From contig NZ_JAPJBQ010000012.1 of NCBI RefSeq assembly GCF_026421305.1, forward strand, positions 1 to 64,000: a DNA stretch of 64,000 bases, in the 5' to 3' direction. The number at the start of each line of letters is the position of its first letter. The first letter of the stretch is position 1. The notes under the pieces are model-generated. The model searched no databases and was not told the DNA's origin. It saw only the letters and a program-made list of their open reading frames with translations. Positions 50,788 through 58,538 of this stretch are shown in pieces. Made by a program: the position numbers and the translations under genes. Origin of the DNA: Dyella silvae (GTDB taxonomy: Bacteria; Pseudomonadota; Gammaproteobacteria; Xanthomonadales; Rhodanobacteraceae).

Positions 50788-52980
50788 ATGCGGAAAACTG
50801 TCCTGGCCTGTGGCATGGCCGTGCTTGTGGCCGGCGCATGGTGCGTGCAAGCCCGCGCCGATGACGCCCATGCGGGCCTTGCGCGCTGGCATGCCGAAGC
50901 CAAGGCCGTCACCATCACCCGCGACGACTGGGGCATCGCCCACGTGCACGGCAAGACCGATGCCGACGCAGTGTTCGGCATGGCTTATACGCAGGCCGAA
51001 GACGACTTCAATCGCGTCGAGACCAACTACCTCAATTCGCTGGGCTGGCTGGCCAAAGCCGAAGGCGAGAAGGCGATCTGGTCCGACCTTCGCCAGCAGT
51101 TGTGGATCGATCCGGTTGAGCTGAAGCGCATCTACGCCAAGAGCCCGTCCTGGCTGCGCGATCTGATGGACGCGTGGGCGGATGGCCTCAACTATTACCT
51201 CGCGATGCATCCGGACGTGCATCCGCGCGTCATTACGCACTTCGAGCCGTGGATGGCGTTGAGTTTCAGCGAGGGCAGCATCGGTGGCGACATCGAGCGC
51301 GTATCGCTGAAGGCGTTGCAGGCGTTCTATGGCAAGCCCGCCGATACGGTGGCTTTCGTCGACACGCCGTCGAGCTGGGTGGAACCCACCGGTTCCAACG
51401 GCATGGCCATTGCGCCGAAGCTCTCGGCTGACGGCCACGCGTTGTTGCTGATCAATCCACATACTTCGTTCTTCTTCCGTTCCGAACTGCAGATGAGCAG
51501 CGATGCCGGGCTGGATGTGTATGGCGCGGTGACCTGGGGCCAGTTCTTTGTCTATCAGGGCTTCAACAAGCACATCGGGTTCATGCACACCTCCACCACG
51601 GCCGACGTAGTGGATGAGTTTGCCGAAACTACCGTGCGCGATGGCGGCAAGCTCGGTTATCGCTACGGCAAGGACGTTCGTCCGGTCACCGTCAGGCCGA
51701 TCACCATCGCCTATCGGAAGACGGATGGCTCGATGGGCGAGCGCGCGTTCACCACCTACGCCACCCATCACGGTCCCATCGTGCGCGAGGAAAGCGGCAA
51801 GTGGATTGCGACTGCGCTGATGAACAAGCCCATGGAAGCGCTGGAGCAAAGCTGGCTGCGCACCAAGGCTACGGACTTCGCCAGCTTCATGAAGATCGCC
51901 GAGCTCAAGGCCAACTCCTCGAACAACACCATCTTCGCGGACGACAAGGGCGAGATCGCCTATCTGCATCCGCAATTCATCCCCGCGCGCGACAACCGCT
52001 TCGATTACACCAAGCCCGTCGATGGCAGCGATCCGGCCACCGATTGGCATGGTCTGCTGCCGCTGGATGCGGCGCCCCATCTGCTGAATCCGGCCAACGG
52101 CTGGATCATGAACACCAACAACTGGCCGTACTCCGCCGCTGGTGCATCCAGCCCCAAGCGTGAAAACTATCCGCGTTACATGGATAGCGTGGGCGAGAAT
52201 CCACGTGGACTCCACGCCACGATGGTGCTCAGCGACAAGCACGACTTCACCCTTGCATCGTTGATCACGGCAGCCTTTGATTCGTACCTGCCGGCGTTTG
52301 CGCGGCAGATACCGATACTGGTTGCGGATTACGATGCGCTGCCGGCGCATGACCCGCTGAAGAAGAAACTCGCGGGACAGATTGCCCTTTTGCGCAGCTG
52401 GGACTATCGCTGGGGCATAGCCTCCATGCCCACGTCGCTTGCCGTGTTCTGGGGCGACATTCTGTGGGACAAGGTGGACAAGTCGGATGTCTCCGAAAGC
52501 CTTTCCGTCTACGACATCATGGCTGAGCGGGCTGGCCCGAAAGCCCGGCTCGAAGCATTGGCCGAAGCATCCGACCGGCTGGAGAAGGATTTCGGCAGCT
52601 GGGGCGTGCCATGGGGTGAAGTGAATCGCTATCAGCGCATCAATGCCGCCATCGTGCAGCCATTCGATGATGCCAAGCCGAGTATCCCCGTGCCGTTCAC
52701 CTCATCGCGCTGGGGTTCGCTGGCATCGTTTGGCGCGCATCGCTGGCCCGGCACCCGGCGTTACTACGGCACCAGTGGCAACAGCTTTGTCGCTGTGGTG
52801 GAGTTCGGCGACAAGGTGCGTGCACGCGCCATCACCGCCGGTGGCGAAAGCGGCCACACCGACTCGCCACACTTCAACGACGAAGCCGAGCGCTACACCA
52901 CCGGCAACCTGCGGGCCGTGTACTTCTGGCCGGACGATCTCAAGGGGCATACCGAGCGGGTCTATCACCCGGGTTCGTGA
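50788..52980 (+). CDS. Exported penicillin acylase family protein (N-terminal nucleophile hydrolase)
   Basis: A 730-residue precursor from ATG 50788 (GAGAGGAAGG upstream). Signal peptide (TVLACGMAVLVAGAWCVQA), then an alpha-chain region, and the autoprocessing site at TGSNGMAIAP, where Ser203 would become the N-terminal nucleophile of the beta chain. The SNGMAIAP signature and ~730 residues match the group that includes acyl-homoserine-lactone acylases and aculeacin-type acylases. Acts in the periplasm after self-cleavage; substrate not determinable here. Confidence 0.86.
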   Translation: MRKTVLACGMAVLVAGAWCVQARADDAHAGLARWHAEAKAVTITRDDWGIAHVHGKTDADAVFGMAYTQAEDDFNRVETNYLNSLGWLAKAEGEKAIWSDLRQQLWIDPVELKRIYAKSPSWLRDLMDAWADGLNYYLAMHPDVHPRVITHFEPWMALSFSEGSIGGDIERVSLKALQAFYGKPADTVAFVDTPSSWVEPTGSNGMAIAPKLSADGHALLLINPHTSFFFRSELQMSSDAGLDVYGAVTWGQFFVYQGFNKHIGFMHTSTTADVVDEFAETTVRDGGKLGYRYGKDVRPVTVRPITIAYRKTDGSMGERAFTTYATHHGPIVREESGKWIATALMNKPMEALEQSWLRTKATDFASFMKIAELKANSSNNTIFADDKGEIAYLHPQFIPARDNRFDYTKPVDGSDPATDWHGLLPLDAAPHLLNPANGWIMNTNNWPYSAAGASSPKRENYPRYMDSVGENPRGLHATMVLSDKHDFTLASLITAAFDSYLPAFARQIPILVADYDALPAHDPLKKKLAGQIALLRSWDYRWGIASMPTSLAVFWGDILWDKVDKSDVSESLSVYDIMAERAGPKARLEALAEASDRLEKDFGSWGVPWGEVNRYQRINAAIVQPFDDAKPSIPVPFTSSRWGSLASFGAHRWPGTRRYYGTSGNSFVAVVEFGDKVRARAITAGGESGHTDSPHFNDEAERYTTGNLRAVYFWPDDLKGHTERVYHPGS

Positions 52981-53149
52981 ACGCATGGGTGGCCAGAACG
53001 TAGCGGCCATCCATACGTCCGCAACCTGATCGTAAGCTACGGACTCCATCATCCCGTGATCGGGTCCGTCTGCGGTGCCTTCGCAAGTTTTCACAGGCCT
53101 GTCCTGCGCCGATCTCTGGCCAGCCAATCCCAATCATTGAGGGGCAGTG
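52981..53149. other. Intergenic leader
   Basis: No gene; likely promoter of the next gene. No clear terminator for the acylase gene. Confidence 0.35.
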
Positions 53150-54142
53150 ATGAAACGCGTTCTATGCGTGTTGTTGGCTTTCAGCGCCATGCTTGCGCTA
53201 CCTGTCTTCGCTCAGACGGCTACCGGCACCATGGATGTGCAATGGGATGCCGGCAAAGCGGACTGCAGCAACGAAGCGCCTCGCCCGTTGCAGGTGCATC
53301 GTTACAACGACAGTACCTATGTGCTTCGCGAGAATCTCTGCACCACCTACGAAGCGCCTTTCATGTACTTGCTGATCGGCGAGGCGAAAGCTTTGCTGAT
53401 CGATACCGGTGACGTTGCGCAAGCGCAGAAGGTGCCGCTGGCTTCGACGGTCATGTCGCTGCTGCCGAACGTGCAGGGCGCAAAGATGCCGCTGATCATT
53501 GTGCATACGCATGGGCATCTGGATCACCGCGAAGGCGACGCCCAGTTTGCGTCGATGCCCAACGTGCAGATCGTGGGAGCCGATCTGGATCACGTGAAGG
53601 CGTACTTCGGATTCCAACAGTGGCCCGATGGTGTAGCCGAGGTGGATCTCGGTGGCCGCATCGTGGACGTCATTCCCACGCCCGGCCATTACCCTTCGCA
53701 CGTGTCTTACTACGACCGCAACACCGGGCTTGCCTTCACCGGCGACTTCTTCCTGCCGGGCCGGCTGATCATTGATGACGCCAATGCGGATCGCGCCAGC
53801 GCCAAGCGCCTCGCGGACTTTCTGCGTACGCGCCCGGTCACGTACGTGCTGGGCGGCCACGTGGAGCTCAATCGTCACAATGATCTGCAGGAGATGGGTT
53901 CCAGCGTGCATCCCGATGAGCGGCCGCTTCCGCTCAGCAAGGACGACCTGATGAACTTGCCGGCGGAGCTTGCCAACTACAACGGCTTCTACGGCCAGAG
54001 TGGCATGTTCGTCATGTACAGCCAGACGCGCGTACTGCAGGGTATGGCAGCGGCTGCCGTGGTTCTGTTGATCATGTTGGTGCTGGCGGTGCGCTGGATG
54101 CTTCGCCGCCGCAAGCGTGTCAAGGCCGCTAAGGCATCCTGA
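53150..54142 (+). CDS. Exported metallo-beta-lactamase-fold hydrolase with C-terminal membrane anchor
   Basis: A 330-residue protein. ATG 53150 follows GAGGGG at 53139-53144; the overlapping GTG 53147 is less likely. Signal peptide (RVLCVLLAFSAMLALPVFA), MBL metal motif HTHGHLDH, TPGHYPSHVSYYD and GGHVELNRHN. Unusually for the family a hydrophobic helix (AAAAVVLLIMLVLAVRWML) and a basic tail (RRRKRVKAAK) end the chain, so it is probably membrane-anchored with the catalytic domain outside. Substrate unknown; 126 bp before the exported amidohydrolase. Confidence 0.83.
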   Translation: MKRVLCVLLAFSAMLALPVFAQTATGTMDVQWDAGKADCSNEAPRPLQVHRYNDSTYVLRENLCTTYEAPFMYLLIGEAKALLIDTGDVAQAQKVPLASTVMSLLPNVQGAKMPLIIVHTHGHLDHREGDAQFASMPNVQIVGADLDHVKAYFGFQQWPDGVAEVDLGGRIVDVIPTPGHYPSHVSYYDRNTGLAFTGDFFLPGRLIIDDANADRASAKRLADFLRTRPVTYVLGGHVELNRHNDLQEMGSSVHPDERPLPLSKDDLMNLPAELANYNGFYGQSGMFVMYSQTRVLQGMAAAAVVLLIMLVLAVRWMLRRRKRVKAAKAS

Positions 54143-54268
54143 CGAGCGATACCCCGTTGTTTACTGTAGGGTGAACAACGGGGGATATCGCAGGATCGTG
54201 GCGCAGGGCGCGACGACGGGCGCTCCCCCGTCGTTCCGCCCGCTTACTGCCCACGGAGATCCCGCTGC

Positions 54269-55585
54269 ATGCGTTTGCTGCCTCTTTTTGCCGCCATGGC
54301 TTTGTCATCCGGTTCCGTTGCTGCTGCCTTGGCTGACGATGCTCCCGCGCCTGCGCGCGTCGCTGTCCGCGCGGCCCATCTGGTCGATGTGCAGACGGGC
54401 ACGGTGCGCGACAACCCGCTGGTGATCATCGATGGCGAACGGATCACCGAGGTGCGGTACGACGGACAAGTGCCGGCCGGTGCGAACGTGATCGACCTGG
54501 GCGGCGCCACGCTGCTGCCTGGCCTGATCGATTGCCACGTGCATCTGACGGGTGACCCGAGTGCGGTAAAGGGTGATTACTACGAAGCCGTGCTCAAGCG
54601 CGGTTCCATCGATGCCGCAATCGTTTCGCCCGTGTATGCGAAGCGTACATTGGACGCAGGCTTTACCACCGTGCGCAACCTCGGCGCTGACGATTACGTT
54701 GACGTGTCATTGCGCGACGCGATCAATCGCGGCGATGTGCCCGGTCCGCGCATGTTCGTGTCGGGGCCGCCGCTGGGCGCGACCGGCGGCCACGCCGACG
54801 GCACCACGGGCTTCTCGCCCCTGATCGAGTTTCACGGCACCACGGGCGTCGCCGACGGCGTGGATGCCATTAGGCATCGTGTGCGCGAGAACGTGAAGAA
54901 CGGCGCTGACGTGATCAAGTTCATGGCGAGTGCGGGCGTGCTCAGCGCAGAGACCTCGGTGGGCGCACCGCAGTACTCGCAGGAAGAAATGAACGCGCTC
55001 GTCGATGAAGCGCATCGCTGGGGCAAGAAAGTGGCCGCGCACGCACACGGTGCGGAAGCCATCAAGATGGCTATTCGTGCGGGTGTCGACTCGGTCGAGC
55101 ACAGCAGCCTGATCGATGATGAAGGCCTCAAGCTCGCCAAGCAGCGCGGCACCTATCTCGACTTCGACGTTTACAACGACGATTACATTCTCAGCGAGTA
55201 CGCCAAAAAGGGTTTCCCGGCGAGCACCGTCGAGAAGGAGAAGTTGGTGGGCCGGCTGCAGCGCGAGAACTTCCAGCGCGCAGTCAAGGCCGGCGAAAAG
55301 ATGGCCTTCGGCACCGACGCGGGTGTTTATCCGCATGGCTGGAACGGCAAGCAGTTTGCCACCATGACGCAATGGGGCATGACCCCGATGCAGGCCATTC
55401 AGGCCGCTACTGTCAACGCGGCTGATCTGCTCGATATGAAAGGCAAAATCGGCGCGGTTGCTCCGGGCTACTACGCCGATCTCGTCGCGGTGAATGACAA
55501 TCCGCTGAGCGATATCACTCAGCTTCAGCACGTCGCCTTTGTGATGAAGGGTGGCGAGGTGGACAAGAACGAGATCAAGCGCTGA
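54269..55585 (+). CDS. Exported metal-dependent amidohydrolase (Xaa-Pro dipeptidase-like)
   Basis: A 438-residue protein with a signal peptide (LLPLFAAMALSSGSVAAALA). Ligands: His in IDCHVHLTGD, the carbamylated-Lys position in VIKFMAS, AAHAHGAEA, VEHSSLID and the catalytic Asp in FGTDAGVYPH. The set matches the amidohydrolase branch that splits Xaa-Pro dipeptides and cyclic imides. It is distinct from the one at 15686. Together with the preceding exported hydrolases it suggests a role in extracellular peptide or amide scavenging. Confidence 0.87.
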   Translation: MRLLPLFAAMALSSGSVAAALADDAPAPARVAVRAAHLVDVQTGTVRDNPLVIIDGERITEVRYDGQVPAGANVIDLGGATLLPGLIDCHVHLTGDPSAVKGDYYEAVLKRGSIDAAIVSPVYAKRTLDAGFTTVRNLGADDYVDVSLRDAINRGDVPGPRMFVSGPPLGATGGHADGTTGFSPLIEFHGTTGVADGVDAIRHRVRENVKNGADVIKFMASAGVLSAETSVGAPQYSQEEMNALVDEAHRWGKKVAAHAHGAEAIKMAIRAGVDSVEHSSLIDDEGLKLAKQRGTYLDFDVYNDDYILSEYAKKGFPASTVEKEKLVGRLQRENFQRAVKAGEKMAFGTDAGVYPHGWNGKQFATMTQWGMTPMQAIQAATVNAADLLDMKGKIGAVAPGYYADLVAVNDNPLSDITQLQHVAFVMKGGEVDKNEIKR

Positions 55586-55630
55586 AGTGATGCGGCGATT
55601 TTCAAGCGGTCATGGGATCGGTTGGCACCG

Positions 55631-57022
55631 CTAAAGACAAAGCAGCGGTATGGAAACGCGCACCCGCAAGCCGCGACCTGACGGCGCATCGAGCAGTTCG
55701 ATCGATGCGCGGTGCAGGCCGGCGGCGCGTGCCACGATGGAAAGACCCAGGCCATAGCCTTCACCGCGCGTGCCCGCTTCGCGATGGAAGCGGGCAAACA
55801 CGGCCTGGCGTCTTTCCGCCGGAATACCGGGGCCATCATCAATCACTTCCAGCGTGGCCTCCTGCGTGCTCTGGGCGATCGACAGTTGAATGGCGCCGCC
55901 CGCGGGTACATAGCGCAGCGAGTTTTCCAGCAGATTGCGCAGCAGTGCAGCCAGCGCCGGTTCGTAGCCCTTTACCAAGACGGAGGCGTGCTCTCGGGTA
56001 AATGCGAGATCCACGCCACGTCGTTGGATGGCGGGCGTCAGTTCGTGCACGACGCCATCGGCCAGCGTCACCAGATCGACACTGGCTGGCCGGCTCGATG
56101 CGGCGCCCGCCTCGAGCTTGGCCAGCGAAAGCAGTTGTTCGATGCGCCTGGCCAGCGTGCCGACGCTGTTTTGTGCGCCGGCGAGGCTGTCCTGAATCTC
56201 GTCGAGATCAGCGGTGGCCATGGCGCTTTCGAGGTTGAGCATGATCGACGCCAGTGGCGTGCGCAGCTCGTGCGCTACATCAGCGCTGAAGCGGCGTTCG
56301 CGCTCCAGCGCATCCTCCTGACGAACCAGCTGATCGTTGAGTGCGGAGAGCACCGGGCGGAGTTCCTTCGGTGCATCGGGAAGCGTGATGCGCTCGCGGC
56401 TGCCGGGTTCACGCACCGACAAGGCCGTGGTCAGGTCTGCCAACGGGCGCAGTCCGCGCGCTACGGCCCAGCCCACCAATAACGCGAGCACGGGCAGACC
56501 GAGCATGAAAGGCAGACCGTGATCGAGCCACAGTGTATTGACGATTTCCTCGCGGCTGTCATAGCGATCGGCAACGCGGATGATGTAACCGCTGTTGGGG
56601 TCCACGTAATTGAAGGTGCGCCACACGTGGTGCTGCTTCTTCAGGTCGTGGTAGGCCGATCGATCGTCCGGCGTGGCCGGAAGCGTGACCAGGTTGACCG
56701 TGCCGATCACCAGCTTGCCGTGGCGATCGAACACCTGAAAGCCCACTTCCGACTCATGCGTGGCGACTTCGCCCAAGGCCTCCAGGACACTTTTCTTTTG
56801 CACGGGCACGAGCATGCCCTTGTGCTCTTCGAATGTCTGGATGCCTGCATGCTGGATCAGCGTGGCGATAGTGTGCGCCGCTTCAGCCAGCCGGGCGTCA
56901 GACACCACCGCCATCTGGGCGCTGGTGCGGATAAAGCTGTAGATCGCCAGCGGAAGCAGGAACAGCACCAGCAGCGCGATGATCATCCAACGCAGCCGGC
57001 CGCGCAGGCTGTTGAGTTTCAC
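55631..57022 (-). CDS. Sensor histidine kinase of a two-component system
   Basis: A 463-residue protein; the start is a GTG at 57022 that overlaps the response regulator's stop codon. TM1 at about 13-31, a ~135-residue periplasmic sensor (34-168), TM2 at about 170-187, then a HAMP-like segment, HisKA with phospho-accepting His251 (FSADVAHELRTPLASI) and HATPase_c with NLLENSLRYV (N box), DDGPGIP (G1) and GEGYGLGLSI (G2). Domain order and size match the QseC/PmrB group. It is the last gene of the receptor/phosphatase/regulator operon. Confidence 0.92.
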   Translation of the reverse strand: MKLNSLRGRLRWMIIALLVLFLLPLAIYSFIRTSAQMAVVSDARLAEAAHTIATLIQHAGIQTFEEHKGMLVPVQKKSVLEALGEVATHESEVGFQVFDRHGKLVIGTVNLVTLPATPDDRSAYHDLKKQHHVWRTFNYVDPNSGYIIRVADRYDSREEIVNTLWLDHGLPFMLGLPVLALLVGWAVARGLRPLADLTTALSVREPGSRERITLPDAPKELRPVLSALNDQLVRQEDALERERRFSADVAHELRTPLASIMLNLESAMATADLDEIQDSLAGAQNSVGTLARRIEQLLSLAKLEAGAASSRPASVDLVTLADGVVHELTPAIQRRGVDLAFTREHASVLVKGYEPALAALLRNLLENSLRYVPAGGAIQLSIAQSTQEATLEVIDDGPGIPAERRQAVFARFHREAGTRGEGYGLGLSIVARAAGLHRASIELLDAPSGRGLRVRVSIPLLCL

Positions 57023-57684
57023 CGCGGATCTCGCGGGATCATGTAGCCGAAAGCGCGCACGTTTTGAATGGTGTCGAAGCTCAGCTTGCGGCGCAGCGAA
57101 TGCACCAGTACGTCCAGCGCGCCGTCGGTGACGACTTTTTCACTGCCGTAGAGCGAGCTTTCCAGGGTGTCGCGACGGACCAGGCGGCCCGCGCGTTCCA
57201 TCAGTGTCTGCAGCAGTGTGAGTTCGCGCCGGGTGAGGTCCACCTTGTTGCCGTGGAAGGTGACCTCCAGCGTGGCCAGATCCAGACATAGTGCGCCGGC
57301 TTCGATACGGTTGGCGGCAAGGCCTTGCATGCGACGCGTCAGCGAGCGAATGCGCGCGCCAAGTTCATCGAGATGGAAGGGTTTGGTGAGGTAGTCGTCG
57401 GCGCCCGCATCCAGGCCATGCACGCGCGCCTGTACAGCGTCGCGAGCGGTGAGGATGAGAACAGGTGTGCGAATGTTGTCGCGGCGTGCTTCCGTCAGCA
57501 CGTCGAGTCCGTCCTTGCCGGGCAGGCCCAGATCCAGCAGCACCAGATCCGCGTTTTCTTCGCGCATGGCGGCTACCGCATCCGTGCCATCGGTGAGCCA
57601 CGTCACTGTGTACGACAGACGATCGAGCGCACGCTGGATCGCCGCGCCAAGCTCCAGATCGTCTTCCACCAGAATGATGTGCAC
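57019..57684 (-). CDS. OmpR-family response regulator (PmrA/QseB-like)
   Basis: A 221-residue regulator: receiver domain with Asp8-Asp9 (VEDDLEL), phospho-accepting Asp51 (VLLDLGLPG), Thr/Ser and Lys in LTKPFHLDEL, and a C-terminal winged helix (DLTRRELTLLQTLMERAG, then FGYMIPRD). This sub-branch binds direct repeats of the form CTTAAG-N5-CTTAAG. A matching three-repeat box with 11-bp period lies upstream of the operon at 60945-60972. It precedes the histidine kinase gene with a 3-bp overlap. Confidence 0.93.
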   Translation of the reverse strand: MHIILVEDDLELGAAIQRALDRLSYTVTWLTDGTDAVAAMREENADLVLLDLGLPGKDGLDVLTEARRDNIRTPVLILTARDAVQARVHGLDAGADDYLTKPFHLDELGARIRSLTRRMQGLAANRIEAGALCLDLATLEVTFHGNKVDLTRRELTLLQTLMERAGRLVRRDTLESSLYGSEKVVTDGALDVLVHSLRRKLSFDTIQNVRAFGYMIPRDPR

Positions 57685-57703
57685 CTTGCCCCCTGTGACG
57701 GAT

Positions 57704-57727
57704 GCGGCAGGCGATGTTGCCTGCCGC
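57704..57727 (-). terminator. Intercistronic hairpin
   Basis: GCGGCAGGC pairs with GCCTGCCGC across GATGTT, between the acid phosphatase and the response regulator. There is no T tract after it on the minus strand, so it more likely attenuates or stabilises the transcript than ends it. Confidence 0.5.
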
Positions 57728-57804
57728 GTCGTCCGTCGATTGTCTTGCCGTTCTGTTACGGTCCGGGGAAAAAAGTGCCCATCCTTGGGCGTGCTCCAAA
57801 GAGA

Positions 57805-58521
57805 TTAAGGGGACTTGGGAGCCAAACCGGCCGCGCGCAGTTCCTCGCGCGCCGCCGCCAGATCGTGCTGCATGGCTGGCGAGGCCAGCATGTCGATGGC
57901 CAGCGCCTGGCCGAATTCACGCCCTGCGTAGATGTCCTGCAGGGTGTGCACGCCCTTCACCACGCGGCGCCAGCCGATATCGCGGGCGTGCTGCATCAGT
58001 GCGTCGGCATCCTGCGGAAACAGCTGCGCCAGCAGGATCGCGTCGACGGCGGCACGGCTGGCATGGCCGCTGGGATAACCGAAACTCTTCTTGGCGGCTT
58101 TCTCTGGGTGCAGTGCGCATGCGGAGGCGGGTGGGCAGGGGCGCGGGCGCTTCCAATGGTTCTTGGAAAGGTCTACGGCATCCTTGGTCTCGGTCTCGGC
58201 TTCCTTGAACAGCGCGGCTACGTGCGGCAACTTTTCGGCGCGAAAGTCCACGCCGATCACCGGCGCGAAGGCGAACGCGTCGAAGTCGTCTTCCTGTTTG
58301 GCCTGATTGAAGTCCGCTGCGGAGCGCTCGGCAAAGGCGCGATCCGTCGCGGCGCGATCAGCGAGATCCTCCGCGCTGCCCGGCGCACTGGGCGCGGGCA
58401 GTGCGGCCATGACGGTGTTGACCTGCGTATCGCTCAGGTAGCTGCCGGAAGCGTGTGCGTTGGCAGTGACACCGAGCAGCGGCGTCATCAACACGAGGGC
58501 AATGGCGAGGGGCTTCTTCAT
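57805..58521 (-). CDS. Class A non-specific acid phosphatase (PAP2 superfamily)
   Basis: A 238-residue protein from ATG 58521 (GGTGGGGA upstream), 17 bp after the receptor stop codon. A signal peptide (KKPLAIALVLMTPLLGVTANA) is followed by the PAP2 phosphatase motifs: KRPRPC (motif 1), YPSGHASRA (motif 2) and GWRRVVKGVHTLQDIYAG (motif 3 with catalytic His and Asp). Class A acid phosphatases such as PhoN work in the periplasm on a wide range of phosphomonoesters. Tight linkage to a TBDR suggests cleavage of an imported organophosphate. Confidence 0.9.
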   Translation of the reverse strand: MKKPLAIALVLMTPLLGVTANAHASGSYLSDTQVNTVMAALPAPSAPGSAEDLADRAATDRAFAERSAADFNQAKQEDDFDAFAFAPVIGVDFRAEKLPHVAALFKEAETETKDAVDLSKNHWKRPRPCPPASACALHPEKAAKKSFGYPSGHASRAAVDAILLAQLFPQDADALMQHARDIGWRRVVKGVHTLQDIYAGREFGQALAIDMLASPAMQHDLAAAREELRAAGLAPKSP

Positions 58522-58538
58522 CAGTACATCCCCACCCA

